Shown: piece by piece, positions 20,284 through 31,363 of the stretch
How the letters are laid out: every line of letters starts with the position of its first letter
How positions within the stretch are numbered: position 1 is the stretch's first letter
Source: Citrobacter sp. Cu233
GTDB taxonomy: Bacteria > Pseudomonadota > Gammaproteobacteria > Enterobacterales > Enterobacteriaceae
Length of the DNA stretch: 64,000 nucleotides
Assembly: GCF_030332225.1 (NCBI RefSeq)
Contig: NZ_JAOWIF010000035.1
Coordinates: 1 to 64,000, forward strand
Direction of reading: 5' to 3'
Notes under the pieces: generated by a model
Seen by the model: only the letters and a program-made list of their open reading frames with translations
Told to the model about the DNA's origin: nothing
Database searches by the model: none
Program-made: the position numbers and the translations under genes

Positions 20284-22371
20284 ATGTGGCGAAGACTGAT
20301 TTATCACCCCGAGATCAACTACGCACTACGACAGACGCTGGTGCTATGTTTACCTGTGGCTGTCGGTCTTATCATTGGTCAACTTCATCTGGGGCTCTTG
20401 TTCTCCCTCGTCCCTGCCTGTTGCAATATTGCGGGTCTTGATACTCCACATAAGCGCTTTTTCAAACGACTGGTTATTGGCGCGTCGCTGTTTGCCGGCT
20501 GCAGTCTGATTATGCAGTTACTGCTGGCACAAACGATACCGCTGCCGCTGATCCTCACCGGCCTGACGCTGATTCTCGGTGTGACCGCCGAGCTAAGCCC
20601 GTTGCATGCACGACTTCTGCCCGCCTCACTGATCGCGGCGATTTTCACACTGAGTCTGGCCGGGAACATGCCCGTCTGGGAACCACTGCTGATCTACGCG
20701 TTGGGGACAGTATGGTACGGCCTGTTTAACTGGTTCTGGTTCTGGATGTGGCGTGAACAACCGCTGCGCGAATCACTCAGTTTGTTGTACCGCGAATTAG
20801 CCGATTACTGTGAGGCCAAATACAGCATGTTGACCCAGCATACCGATCCCGAAAAAGCACTACCGCCCCTGCTGGTCCGTCAACAAAAAGCCGTGGATCT
20901 GATTACCCAGTGCTACCAGCAAATGCACATGCTGTCGGCACATCACAATAATGAATACAAACGCTTGCTACGTGTTTTCCAGGAAGCGCTGGATTTACAG
21001 GAACATATTTCCGTCAGCCTGCATCAACCCGAAGAAGTGCAGAAGCTTGTTGAACGCAGTCATGCTGAACAGGTGATTCGCTGGAATGCGCGCACCGTTG
21101 CCGAACGCCTGCGCGTACTGGCCGATGACATTTTGTACCACCGCTTGCCAACGCGTTTTTCGATGGAAAAGCAGATAGGCACCCTGGAGAAGATTGCCCG
21201 GCAGCACCCGGATAATCCGGTGGGACAATTTTGCTACTGGCATTTCAGCCGCATTGCCCGTGTGCTGCGTACCCAACGCCCACTATATGCCCGGGATTTA
21301 ATGGCTGATAAACAGCGTCGATTACCGTTAATTCCAGCACTGAAAAACTATTTGTCGTTGAAATCTCCGGCGCTGCGTAACGCCGGACGCATCAGCGTCA
21401 TGTTGAGTATCGCCAGCCTGATGGGTAGCGCTTTACACCTGCCAAAACCTTACTGGATCCTGATGACGATACTGTTCGTCACTCAGAATGGCTACGGCGC
21501 AACCCGGGTGCGTATTTTACACCGCTCGGTGGGCACGCTTGTCGGACTGGTGATTGCGGGTGTTACGCTGCACTTTCATATTCCTGAGGGCTTCACGCTG
21601 GCAGCTATGCTGCTGATAACCCTGGTGAGCTATCTGATCATCCGCAAAAACTATGGCTGGGCCACCGTGGGCTTTACGGTCACGGCGGTATATACCCTGC
21701 AGTTACTGACGTTGAACGGGGAACAGTTTATCGTGCCCCGGTTTGTCGACACCGTGATCGGCTGTTTGATCGCCTTTGGCGGTACGCTCTGGCTGTGGCC
21801 GCAATGGCAGAGTGGTTTACTACGTAAGAACGCTCACGATGCACTAGGAGCAGATCAAGAAGCCATCCGCCTAATCCTCAGCAACGATCCGCAAGCCACA
21901 CCGTTGGCGTATCAGCGCATGCGGGTCAACCAGGCGCAAAACACGCTGTTTAACTCATTAAACCAGGCCATGCAGGAACCCGGGTTTAACTCGCACTATC
22001 TGGCAGATATGAAACTGTGGGTTACACATAGCCAGTTCATCGTCGAGCACATCAATGCAATGACTACCCTGGCAAGAGAGCACACGATGTTGACGCCGGA
22101 TCTGGCGCAGCGATATCTGGAATCCTGCGAAATTGCGCTCCAGCGCTGTCAACAGCGGCTGGAATATGACGGGCCGGGAAGTTCAGGTGATGTGAATATT
22201 CTCGAATCACCAGAGATGCTCTCACACGGCCCATTAAGTACGCTTGAGCAGCATCTACAACGAATACTGGGGCATCTTAATACCATGCACACCATCTCTT
22301 CTGTTGCCTGGCGCCAGCGACCGCACCACGGTATCTGGCTTAGCAGGCGGCTGCGGGATATGAAAGGTTAA
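20284..22371 (+). CDS. yhfK: FUSC-like inner-membrane protein YhfK
   Basis: Predicted inner-membrane protein with the FUSC/YccS two-block layout: about six hydrophobic segments at residues ~15-150, a long soluble region (~150-370), a second block of about six segments (~370-520) and a soluble C-terminal part. Function unknown; relatives are implicated in aromatic-acid or drug efflux. I use ATG 20284 (MWRRLIYHPE, 695 residues), the E. coli-type start. A GTG at 20248 would add 12 residues. Neither start has a clear Shine-Dalgarno. Confidence 0.9.
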   Translation: MWRRLIYHPEINYALRQTLVLCLPVAVGLIIGQLHLGLLFSLVPACCNIAGLDTPHKRFFKRLVIGASLFAGCSLIMQLLLAQTIPLPLILTGLTLILGVTAELSPLHARLLPASLIAAIFTLSLAGNMPVWEPLLIYALGTVWYGLFNWFWFWMWREQPLRESLSLLYRELADYCEAKYSMLTQHTDPEKALPPLLVRQQKAVDLITQCYQQMHMLSAHHNNEYKRLLRVFQEALDLQEHISVSLHQPEEVQKLVERSHAEQVIRWNARTVAERLRVLADDILYHRLPTRFSMEKQIGTLEKIARQHPDNPVGQFCYWHFSRIARVLRTQRPLYARDLMADKQRRLPLIPALKNYLSLKSPALRNAGRISVMLSIASLMGSALHLPKPYWILMTILFVTQNGYGATRVRILHRSVGTLVGLVIAGVTLHFHIPEGFTLAAMLLITLVSYLIIRKNYGWATVGFTVTAVYTLQLLTLNGEQFIVPRFVDTVIGCLIAFGGTLWLWPQWQSGLLRKNAHDALGADQEAIRLILSNDPQATPLAYQRMRVNQAQNTLFNSLNQAMQEPGFNSHYLADMKLWVTHSQFIVEHINAMTTLAREHTMLTPDLAQRYLESCEIALQRCQQRLEYDGPGSSGDVNILESPEMLSHGPLSTLEQHLQRILGHLNTMHTISSVAWRQRPHHGIWLSRRLRDMKG

Positions 22372-22375
22372 GAGG

Positions 22376-22412
22376 TTTGCCGGATGGCGGCACAAGCGCC
22401 TTATCCGGCAAA
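22376..22412. repeat. REP element between yhfK and argD
   Basis: TTTGCCGGATGGCGGCAC... pairs with GCGCCTTATCCGGCAAA in the gap between these convergent genes. Probably the mRNA 3'-end structure for both. Confidence 0.85.
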
Positions 22413-22419
22413 CAGGCGA

Positions 22420-23652
<1,233 letters not shown>

Positions 23653-23722
23653 TTAAGCAGAAATGCTAGTGAAATTATAATCACAAAATATGAATAAAAA
23701 ATCACTGAATAGCAACCACAAA

Positions 23723-24286
23723 TCACCGGTTAAGGAAATTAGCCAGCAGCTGATGCCCCTGATCGCTGAGGATGCTCTCCGGGTGAAATTGCACACCTTC
23801 CACATCCCAATCCCGGTGACGAATGCCCATAATCTCCTGCGTTTCACTCCACGCCGTCACTTCAAAGCATTCAGGCAACGTCTCAGGTGCGACCACCAAC
23901 GAATGGTAGCGCGTCACCGTTAGCGGGTTTGCCAATCCCTGAAAAACACCTTGCCCGGTATGCGTAATGGGTGAAGTCTTACCGTGCATCACTTTTGCCG
24001 CCCGCACGACGGTCGCGCCAAAGGCTTGTGCCATCGCCTGATGGCCCAGACAAACGCCCAGCATAGGGATCTTACCCGCATAAAGACGAATGACATCCAG
24101 CGAGATGCCCGCATCATCCGGCGTGCATGGCCCCGGGGAAATGACGATTTTCTGCGGATTCAGCGCATCAATTTGCGCCAGCGTCAGCTCGTCGTTGCGT
24201 CTGACAAGGACATCTGCGCCCAGTTCGCAGAAGTATTGATACAGGTTCCAGGTAAAAGAATCGTAGTTATCGATAAGCAGGATCAT
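23723..24286 (-). CDS. pabA: Aminodeoxychorismate synthase, glutamine amidotransferase subunit
   Basis: Supplies ammonia to PabB for 4-amino-4-deoxychorismate, a folate precursor. 187 residues of class-I glutaminase with nucleophile Cys79 (GVCLGHQ), oxyanion segment SPGPCTP and the His-x-Glu pair in QFHPES near residue 168. It lies 31 bases after fic and upstream of argD on the same strand. Confidence 0.97.
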   Translation of the reverse strand: MILLIDNYDSFTWNLYQYFCELGADVLVRRNDELTLAQIDALNPQKIVISPGPCTPDDAGISLDVIRLYAGKIPMLGVCLGHQAMAQAFGATVVRAAKVMHGKTSPITHTGQGVFQGLANPLTVTRYHSLVVAPETLPECFEVTAWSETQEIMGIRHRDWDVEGVQFHPESILSDQGHQLLANFLNR

Positions 24287-24317
24287 GGCGGCTCCGGTAC
24301 AGAAGAACCGCGCTATT

Positions 24318-24920
24318 CTACTCAGTTTCCAGAGCTTCGCTTACCACTTTACGAAATATCGCCTGCAGTGCGGACAGGTCACCCATAGCGCCGCTTTGAT
24401 TTGCCTGGTTCCACTCCTCAACCTGGATGCCCTCCCAGTTGAGTATATACCCGGCATGAATAGCCAACTGTTCGAAGAAAATACGCTGCGCCAGACCGCT
24501 GCCAATACGAAACGGGTGTAACACATTAATTTCACAATAATAATGCGCAAGTCGGTCGACAAATTTGTCTTCCGGCAGTCCCACCAGCCAGGACTCGTCT
24601 TCCAGGTCCTGCATCAGCACGTTGCCCTCTTTCTCTATCCAGGCAAAATGGCAGAAAGGTGTGTCGCCCTGATAAATATCGACTTCGCGTAGCTTGCCCG
24701 CCCAGTCGAAAATATCCTGATAAAGTTGGCGATGAATAGCGCACAGGTAGGGTAAACCACGAACTAACGGCCCCAGTTCAATTGTGGCGGCACGTAGCGC
24801 CGTCAATTCATAAGCTGCCTGCGCCAGACGCTGCGCCTGATGAACCCCCAGCCGGTTACGCATGACGTTCAAACCAGGATACAAATAGGGGTCACGTCCA
24901 TCACCGAATTTATCGCTCAT
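24318..24920 (-). CDS. fic: Fic domain protein (putative AMP transferase)
   Basis: Class-I Fic protein, 200 residues from [16 protein letters not shown]. Fic enzymes AMPylate target hydroxyls using HxFx(D/E)GNGRxxR. Here the motif is H135[11 protein letters not shown]146: the catalytic His and last Arg are present, but the acidic metal ligand is Ile139, Asn is Ser141 and the first Arg is Leu143. Activity is therefore doubtful or reduced. As I recall, E. coli Fic has a similarly degenerate motif. The gene overlaps yhfG by 11 bases. Upstream frame extension to 24956 is not used by the family. Confidence 0.94.
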   Translation of the reverse strand: MSDKFGDGRDPYLYPGLNVMRNRLGVHQAQRLAQAAYELTALRAATIELGPLVRGLPYLCAIHRQLYQDIFDWAGKLREVDIYQGDTPFCHFAWIEKEGNVLMQDLEDESWLVGLPEDKFVDRLAHYYCEINVLHPFRIGSGLAQRIFFEQLAIHAGYILNWEGIQVEEWNQANQSGAMGDLSALQAIFRKVVSEALETE

Positions 24921-25077
24921 AGTGCCTCCGCAATTCTTCAAGACGCGCCAGGGCATCTTCAGCGCTCAGAGTAACCCGTGGAATATCCACGCCTTCCAGT
25001 CGCCGGCTTGCCTGGAAATTGGCATTTCGCAGTTGCGCCCAGAGCCTGGACTTTTGTTTATCGGTGAGTTTTTTCAC
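24910..25077 (-). CDS. yhfG: YhfG, Fic-inhibiting antitoxin (FicA-like)
   Basis: A 55-residue protein starting at GTG 25075-25077 ([13 protein letters not shown]). It carries the Fic inhibition motif (S/T)xxxE(G/N) as S24-RRL-E28-G29, in which the glutamate blocks ATP gamma-phosphate binding by the partner Fic domain. It ends ELRRHYER and its stop overlaps the fic start by 11 bases. The pair is organised like the E. coli FicTA module. Confidence 0.92.
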   Translation of the reverse strand: MKKLTDKQKSRLWAQLRNANFQASRRLEGVDIPRVTLSAEDALARLEELRRHYER

Positions 25078-25183
25078 GTGACCTCCCTGAATGAGCCGAC
25101 ACTTGCCACAAGTATAAGCAGCAATTTCGGGTTACGCAGAGAAGGGGAAGAACGCGGGCAGGAACTACCCGCGCAAAATAGGC

Positions 25184-25765
<582 letters not shown>

Positions 25766-25887
25766 TTAAACAAGAGCAGAAACTAGAGCAAGTGGATTGA
25801 TTCTAAAGAGCCTTCATGAACAAGGCCATCCCTTTACCTAATTTTACGTACTTGAAACAAATGTAACCTCATAGCTGTAAATATCTA

Positions 25888-25903
25888 TGTGATCATGATC
25901 ACA
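25888..25903. promoter_or_regulatory. Perfect CRP palindrome between ppiA and tsgA
   Basis: TGTGATCATGATCACA is an exact 16-base palindrome matching TGTGA-N6-TCACA in both arms. It lies 132 bases upstream of the ppiA start and 120 upstream of tsgA. E. coli ppiA is known to be CRP-regulated. Confidence 0.85.
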
Positions 25904-26022
25904 TTCAAAAATGTAACAGGCTCAGTAATTACCAAAAAATATTTAATTACATCACTAAAACGCCTAAAATCTGCCCGCTCACGGCACAGTTAATGTGCCT
26001 TACACTTCTATACAGGCCAGTC

Positions 26023-27204
26023 ATGACTAACAGCAATCGCATTAAGCTCACATGGATTAGCTTTCTCTCCTACGCCCTGACAGGTGCGTTGGTAATTGTC
26101 ACCGGGATGGTGATGGGAAACATCGCGGATTATTTCCATTTGCCCGTTTCCAGTATGAGTAACACCTTCACCTTCCTGAACGCAGGTATCCTGATCTCTA
26201 TTTTTCTGAATGCCTGGCTGATGGAAATCGTGCCGCTGAAAACGCAATTGCGTTTTGGCTTCATCTTGATGGTATTAGCAATCGCCGGACTGATGCTCAG
26301 CCATAGCCTGGCGTTGTTCTCTGCGGCAATGTTTGTGCTGGGCCTGGTGAGTGGTATCACCATGTCGATTGGTACTTTCCTGGTGACTCAGATGTATGAA
26401 GGTCGCCAGCGTGGCTCCCGTCTGCTGTTTACCGACTCCTTCTTCAGCATGGCGGGCATGATTTTCCCCATGGTCGCGGCTTTCCTGCTCGCGCGCAGCA
26501 TTGAATGGTACTGGGTCTATGCTTGTATCGGCCTGGTGTATGTCGCGATTTTCCTTCTGACCTTCGGCTGTGAATTCCCGGCGCTGGGCAAACATGCACA
26601 GCAATCAGACACACCGATCGTTAAAGAAAAATGGGGCATTGGCGTACTGTTCCTGGCGATTGCGGCACTGTGCTACATCCTCGGTCAGCTTGGCTTTATC
26701 TCCTGGGTACCGGAATATGCCAAAAGCCTCGGCATGAGCCTGAACGATGCGGGTAAACTGGTTAGCGACTTCTGGATGTCTTACATGGTCGGCATGTGGG
26801 CGTTTAGCTTTATTCTGCGTTTCTTCGATTTGCAGCGTATTCTGACCGTATTGGCGGGACTGGCCACCGTTCTGATGTATCTGTTCATCACCGGTACACC
26901 AGAACATATGCCGTGGTTCATTCTGACGCTGGGCTTCTTCTCCAGCGCGATTTATACCACCATTATTACCCTTGGTTCTCAGCAGACCAAAGTTGCCTCA
27001 CCTAAACTGGTTAACTTTGTGCTGACCTGCGGCACCATTGGTACCATGCTTACCTTCGTCGTCACTGGCCCTATCGTAGCGCACAGTGGTCCATTGGCCG
27101 CATTACAGACTGCGAACGGACTGTATGCCGTGGTGTTCGTGATGTGCTTTATCCTTGGGTTCGTCACGCGTCATCGCCAGCATGGAACTTCCGCTGCCCA
27201 CTAA
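26023..27204 (+). CDS. tsgA: Major facilitator superfamily protein TsgA
   Basis: Inner-membrane MFS protein of 393 residues with about 12 hydrophobic segments and the inter-helix motif FGFILM. The name comes from an E. coli/Salmonella gene whose expression responds to tellurite, selenite and nitrite. Substrate unknown. I start at [11 protein letters not shown] (ATG 26023); the frame extends ten codons upstream, but the family starts here. Followed by a BIME and the nir operon. Confidence 0.95.
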   Translation: MTNSNRIKLTWISFLSYALTGALVIVTGMVMGNIADYFHLPVSSMSNTFTFLNAGILISIFLNAWLMEIVPLKTQLRFGFILMVLAIAGLMLSHSLALFSAAMFVLGLVSGITMSIGTFLVTQMYEGRQRGSRLLFTDSFFSMAGMIFPMVAAFLLARSIEWYWVYACIGLVYVAIFLLTFGCEFPALGKHAQQSDTPIVKEKWGIGVLFLAIAALCYILGQLGFISWVPEYAKSLGMSLNDAGKLVSDFWMSYMVGMWAFSFILRFFDLQRILTVLAGLATVLMYLFITGTPEHMPWFILTLGFFSSAIYTTIITLGSQQTKVASPKLVNFVLTCGTIGTMLTFVVTGPIVAHSGPLAALQTANGLYAVVFVMCFILGFVTRHRQHGTSAAH

Positions 27205-27211
27205 ATCTGAA

Positions 27212-27298
27212 TGCCGGATACTGATGCTAGTGCATCTTATCCGGCCTATAAGAGAAGCTATTCGTAGGCCGGATAAGGTGCAGCCGCCATCCGGCATA
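27212..27298. repeat. BIME (two inverted REP units) after tsgA
   Basis: TGCCGGATACTGATG...CTTATCCGGCC followed by GTAGGCCGGATAAGGTGCAGC...CATCCGGCA (27264-27296). It occupies the first part of the 328-base tsgA-nirB gap. Confidence 0.9.
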
Positions 27299-27431
27299 TT
27301 CTCACTCCCTCTTCATTCGCTGGCGATGTCGGCCAAAACACACTAAACCCCCTTGATTTGTATGCTAATTGTACAAATATGAAAAGCCTGTCAATTCCGT
27401 CACTTATAAAAATGCTGACAAATCAGTTATA

Positions 27432-27447
27432 TACCCCTTAAGGAGTA
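27432..27447. promoter_or_regulatory. NarL/NarP 7-2-7 site upstream of nirB
   Basis: TACCCCT-TA-AGGAGTA is an exact inverted pair of nitrate-response heptamers spaced by two bases. It is centred 28 bases upstream of the FNR box, as at the E. coli nirB promoter where NarL/NarP relieve repression. Confidence 0.9.
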
Positions 27448-27460
27448 TATAAGGCCGAAT

Positions 27461-27474
27461 TTGATTTGTATCAA
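27461..27474. promoter_or_regulatory. FNR box of the nirB promoter
   Basis: TTGATTTGTATCAA is a full match to TTGAT-N4-ATCAA. If it acts at -41.5, transcription begins near 27509, 24 bases before the nirB ATG, with the -10 around 27494-27500. Anaerobic activation is expected. Confidence 0.92.
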
Positions 27475-27532
27475 TAAGCGCGGTTGCTGAATCGTTAAGG
27501 TAGGCAGTAATAGAAAAGAAATCGAGGCAAAA

Positions 27533-30076
27533 ATGAGCAAAGTCAGACTCGCTATTATCGGTAATGGTATGGTCGGCCATCGCTTTATTGAGGATCTTCT
27601 TGATAAATCCGACGCTGCCAATTTTGATATTACCGTCTTCTGTGAAGAACCCCGCAAAGCGTACGACCGCGTACACCTGTCATCCTACTTCTCTCACCAC
27701 ACCGCTGAAGAACTTTCTCTGGTGCGTGAAGGCTTCTACGAGAAGCACGGCGTTAAGGTGTTAGTTGGCGAACGCGCAATTACCATCAACCGCCAGGAGA
27801 AGGTGATCCACTCCAGCGCGGGTCGTACGGTCTATTACGACAAGCTGATCATGGCGACCGGTTCCTATCCGTGGATCCCACCGATTAAAGGTTCCGAAAC
27901 CCAGGACTGCTTCGTTTACCGTACCATCGAAGATCTCAACGCCATTGAAGCTTGCGCCCGCCGTAGCAAACGCGGTGCCGTCGTCGGTGGTGGCCTGTTA
28001 GGTCTGGAAGCCGCCGGAGCGCTGAAAAGCCTGGGCGTGGAAACCCACGTGATTGAATTCGCCCCAATGCTGATGGCTGAACAGCTGGATCATATGGGTG
28101 GCGAGCAGTTACGTCGCAAAATTGAAAGCATGGGCGTGCGTGTGCACACCAGCAAGAACACCAAAGAGATTGTCCAGGAAGGCACCGAAGCGCGCAAAAC
28201 CATGCGTTTTGCCGACGGCAGCGAGCTGGAAGTTGATTTCATCGTCTTCTCCACCGGTATTCGTCCACGCGACAAACTGGCAACCCAGTGCGGTCTTGAC
28301 GTGGCACAGCGCGGCGGAATCGTGATTAACGACGCCTGCCAGACCTCTGACCCGGATATCTATGCGATTGGCGAATGCGCCAGCTGGAACAACCGCGTAT
28401 ATGGTCTGGTCGCGCCGGGTTACAAAATGGCCCAGGTCGCCGTTGACCATATTCTCGGTAGCGAAAATGCCTTCGAAGGCGCGGATCTGAGCGCCAAACT
28501 GAAGCTGCTGGGCGTGGATGTTGGCGGTATCGGCGACGCACATGCGCGCACGCCGGGTGCCCGTAGCTACGTTTACCTCGACGAAAGCAAAGAAGTCTAC
28601 AAACGCCTGATTGTCAGCGAAGATAACAAAACGCTGCTGGGTGCCGTTCTGGTGGGTGACACCAGCGATTACGGCAACCTGCTGCAACTGGTACTTAACG
28701 CTATCGAACTGCCGGAAAACCCGGATTCACTGATCCTGCCAGCGCATGCGGGCAGCGGTAAGCCGTCCATCGGTGTGGATAAACTGCCGGACAGCGCGCA
28801 GATTTGTTCCTGTTTCGACGTTACCAAAGGCATGCTGGTCGCCGCTATCAACAAAGGTTGTCACACCGTTGCAGCGCTGAAAGCCGAAACCAAAGCCGGT
28901 ACCGGCTGCGGCGGTTGTATCCCGCTGGTGACGCAGGTCCTGAACGCCGAACTGGCGAAGCAGGGTATCGAAGTCAATAACAACCTGTGTGAACACTTCC
29001 CGTATTCGCGTCAGGAACTGTTCCACCTAATCCGCGTAGAAGGCATTAAAACCTTCGAAGAATTGCTGGCTAAACACGGTAAAGGTTACGGCTGTGAAGT
29101 ATGTAAACCAACCGTCGGCTCCCTGCTGGCCTCCTGCTGGAATGAATACATTCTTAAACCACAGCATACGCCGCTGCAGGATACCAACGACAACTTCCTG
29201 GCCAACATCCAGAAAGACGGTACTTACTCCGTCATTCCACGTTCTGCCGGTGGCGAAATTACACCAGAAGGTCTGGTTGCCGTGGGTCGTATCGCCCGTG
29301 AATTTAACCTGTACACCAAGATCACCGGCTCCCAGCGTATTGGGCTGTTCGGCGCACAAAAAGATGACCTGCCGGAAATCTGGCGTCAGTTGATTGAAGC
29401 GGGCTTTGAAACCGGTCATGCATATGCGAAAGCGCTGCGTATGGCAAAAACCTGCGTAGGCAGCACGTGGTGCCGTTATGGCGTTGGCGACAGTGTAGGT
29501 TTCGGCGTCGAACTGGAAAACCGCTACAAGGGTATTCGTACACCGCACAAGATGAAGTTTGGTGTTTCTGGCTGTACCCGCGAATGTGCGGAAGCCCAGG
29601 GTAAAGACGTCGGTATCATCGCTACCGAGAAAGGCTGGAACCTGTACGTTTGTGGTAACGGCGGGATGAAACCACGCCACGCAGACCTGCTGGCGGCCGA
29701 TGTTGATCGTGAAACGCTGCTCAAGTACCTTGACCGCTTTATGATGTTCTACATCCGTACGGCGGACAAACTGACCCGTACTGCACCGTGGTTAGATAAC
29801 CTGGAAGGCGGTATCGAGTACCTGAAGTCAGTCATCATCGATGACAAACTGGGCCTCAACCAGCATCTGGAAGAAGAGATGGCCCGTCTGCGTGAAGCGG
29901 TGGTGTGTGAGTGGACAGAAACGGTCAACACGCCGTCCGCACAGGTTCGTTTCAAACACTTTATCAACAGCGATAAACGCGATCCGAATGTTCAGGTTGT
30001 ACCTGAGCGCGAACAACATCGTCCGGCCACGCCGTATGAGCGTATCCCGGTCACTCTGGTGGAGGAAAACGCATGA
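27533..30076 (+). CDS. nirB: NADH-dependent assimilatory-type nitrite reductase, large subunit
   Basis: Cytoplasmic enzyme reducing nitrite to ammonium with NADH. The 847-residue protein has an N-terminal FAD/NAD pyridine-nucleotide oxidoreductase domain (IIGNGMVGHR; GGGLLGLEAAG), a BFD-like [2Fe-2S] region (ICSCFDV...CGGCIPL, near 425-465), and the C-terminal siroheme/[4Fe-4S] half with ligand pairs CVGSTWC and CTRECAEAQ (near 640-690). Its stop overlaps nirD by four bases (ATGA). The promoter carries FNR and NarL/P sites. Confidence 0.98.
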   Translation: MSKVRLAIIGNGMVGHRFIEDLLDKSDAANFDITVFCEEPRKAYDRVHLSSYFSHHTAEELSLVREGFYEKHGVKVLVGERAITINRQEKVIHSSAGRTVYYDKLIMATGSYPWIPPIKGSETQDCFVYRTIEDLNAIEACARRSKRGAVVGGGLLGLEAAGALKSLGVETHVIEFAPMLMAEQLDHMGGEQLRRKIESMGVRVHTSKNTKEIVQEGTEARKTMRFADGSELEVDFIVFSTGIRPRDKLATQCGLDVAQRGGIVINDACQTSDPDIYAIGECASWNNRVYGLVAPGYKMAQVAVDHILGSENAFEGADLSAKLKLLGVDVGGIGDAHARTPGARSYVYLDESKEVYKRLIVSEDNKTLLGAVLVGDTSDYGNLLQLVLNAIELPENPDSLILPAHAGSGKPSIGVDKLPDSAQICSCFDVTKGMLVAAINKGCHTVAALKAETKAGTGCGGCIPLVTQVLNAELAKQGIEVNNNLCEHFPYSRQELFHLIRVEGIKTFEELLAKHGKGYGCEVCKPTVGSLLASCWNEYILKPQHTPLQDTNDNFLANIQKDGTYSVIPRSAGGEITPEGLVAVGRIAREFNLYTKITGSQRIGLFGAQKDDLPEIWRQLIEAGFETGHAYAKALRMAKTCVGSTWCRYGVGDSVGFGVELENRYKGIRTPHKMKFGVSGCTRECAEAQGKDVGIIATEKGWNLYVCGNGGMKPRHADLLAADVDRETLLKYLDRFMMFYIRTADKLTRTAPWLDNLEGGIEYLKSVIIDDKLGLNQHLEEEMARLREAVVCEWTETVNTPSAQVRFKHFINSDKRDPNVQVVPEREQHRPATPYERIPVTLVEENA

Positions 30077-30399
30077 GCCAGTGGGAAAACATCTGCAAAA
30101 TCGATGACATTCTACCTGCGACAGGCGTCTGCGCCCTGTTAGGTACTGAGCAGGTTGCTATTTTCCGCCCGTATCACAGCGATCAGGTGTTTGCGATCAG
30201 CAATATCGACCCATTCTTTGAGTCCAGTGTGCTGTCGCGTGGGTTGATTGCTGAACATCAGGGTGAGCTGTGGGTCGCCAGCCCGCTGAAAAAACAGCGC
30301 TTTCGTTTAAGCGACGGCTTGTGTATGGAAGATGAACAGTTCTCCGTTAAACATTACGAAGCGCGAGTAAAAGACGGCATGGTGCAATTGCGCGGTTAA
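30073..30399 (+). CDS. nirD: Nitrite reductase small subunit
   Basis: 108-residue Rieske-fold subunit of NADH-nitrite reductase. The Cys/His cluster ligands of true Rieske proteins are not evident in it, as in the E. coli homologue. Translationally coupled to nirB. Confidence 0.97.
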   Translation: MSQWENICKIDDILPATGVCALLGTEQVAIFRPYHSDQVFAISNIDPFFESSVLSRGLIAEHQGELWVASPLKKQRFRLSDGLCMEDEQFSVKHYEARVKDGMVQLRG

Positions 30400-30407
30400 T
30401 GACTTTT

Positions 30408-30434
30408 GGGGAGGCGCAACACCTCCCCTTTTTT
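30408..30434 (+). terminator. Terminator-like hairpin between nirD and nirC
   Basis: GGGGAGG (30408-30414) pairs with CCTCCCC (30422-30428), followed by six Ts. It lies directly after nirD inside the nir operon, so it probably reduces rather than abolishes nirC-cysG expression. Confidence 0.75.
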
Positions 30435-30458
30435 GACGTATTTGTAGTTCTTTTATTG

Positions 30459-30496
30459 GTAGGCCTGATAGGGCATTTATGCCTTATCCGGCCTAC
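30459..30496. repeat. REP element between nirD and nirC
   Basis: GTAGGCCTGATAGGGCAT / ATGCCTTATCCGGCCTAC inverted repeat in the nirD-nirC spacer, downstream of the terminator-like hairpin. Confidence 0.85.
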
Positions 30497-30541
30497 GGTT
30501 ACGATTTCTTTTTATTTTTGTACTTCAAGGATAATCAACAC

Positions 30542-31351
30542 ATGTTCACAGACACTATTAACAAGTGTGCGGCTAACGCTGCGCGCATCGCACGCCTGTC
30601 GGCAAATAACCCCATCGGATTCTGGGTCAGCTCAGCAATGGCAGGGGCCTACGTCGGGCTCGGTATCATTCTTATTTTCACGCTCGGTAATTTACTCGAT
30701 CCGTCCGTACGTCCTCTGGTAATGGGTGCAACCTTTGGTATTGCCTTAACGCTGGTTATTATTGCCGGTTCTGAACTGTTCACCGGGCACACGATGTTTC
30801 TCACGCTCGGCGTTAAAGCCGGCACCATCAGCCACGGTCAAATGTGGGCGATTCTGCCGCAAACCTGGCTCGGCAACCTCGTGGGCTCTGTATTTGTCGC
30901 TCTGCTATACAGTTGGGGCGGTGGCAGTCTGTTGCCGGTAGACACCAGCATCGTGCATACGGTCGCGCTGGCGAAAACCACCGCACCTGCAACAGTACTG
31001 TTCTTTAAAGGCGCCCTGTGTAACTGGTTGGTTTGTCTGGCAATCTGGATGGCAATCCGCACCGAAGGCGCGGCGAAGTTCCTCGCAATCTGGTGGTGTC
31101 TGCTGGCGTTTATCGCTTCTGGCTATGAACACTCCGTGGCCAATATGACGCTGTTTGCCCTTTCCTGGTTCGGTCATCACAGCGAGGCCTATACCCTGAC
31201 CGGAATCGGTCACAATCTGTTGTGGGTAACACTCGGTAATACTTTGTCCGGTGTCGTATTCATGGGGTTGGGTTATTGGTATGCTACGCCAAAATCGGAG
31301 CGACCAGCTCCGGAAAAAATCAACCAGCCTGAGGCTGCTGCCAATAATTAA
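30542..31351 (+). CDS. nirC: Nitrite transporter NirC
   Basis: Formate/nitrite transporter (FNT) family channel that moves nitrite across the inner membrane. The 269-residue protein has about six membrane segments and the FNT features GSELFTGHTMF and the central His in YEHSVANMT. The start MFTDTINKCAANAAR (ATG 30542) is the E. coli-type start; the frame extends upstream into the REP element and that part is not used. Confidence 0.96.
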   Translation: MFTDTINKCAANAARIARLSANNPIGFWVSSAMAGAYVGLGIILIFTLGNLLDPSVRPLVMGATFGIALTLVIIAGSELFTGHTMFLTLGVKAGTISHGQMWAILPQTWLGNLVGSVFVALLYSWGGGSLLPVDTSIVHTVALAKTTAPATVLFFKGALCNWLVCLAIWMAIRTEGAAKFLAIWWCLLAFIASGYEHSVANMTLFALSWFGHHSEAYTLTGIGHNLLWVTLGNTLSGVVFMGLGYWYATPKSERPAPEKINQPEAAANN

Positions 31352-31363
31352 GGGGTATTTGTC

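Noticed and set aside
29027-29680. 217-codon minus-strand frame inside nirB
   Set aside because: Entirely covered by the well-supported nirB siroheme domain and without family similarity.
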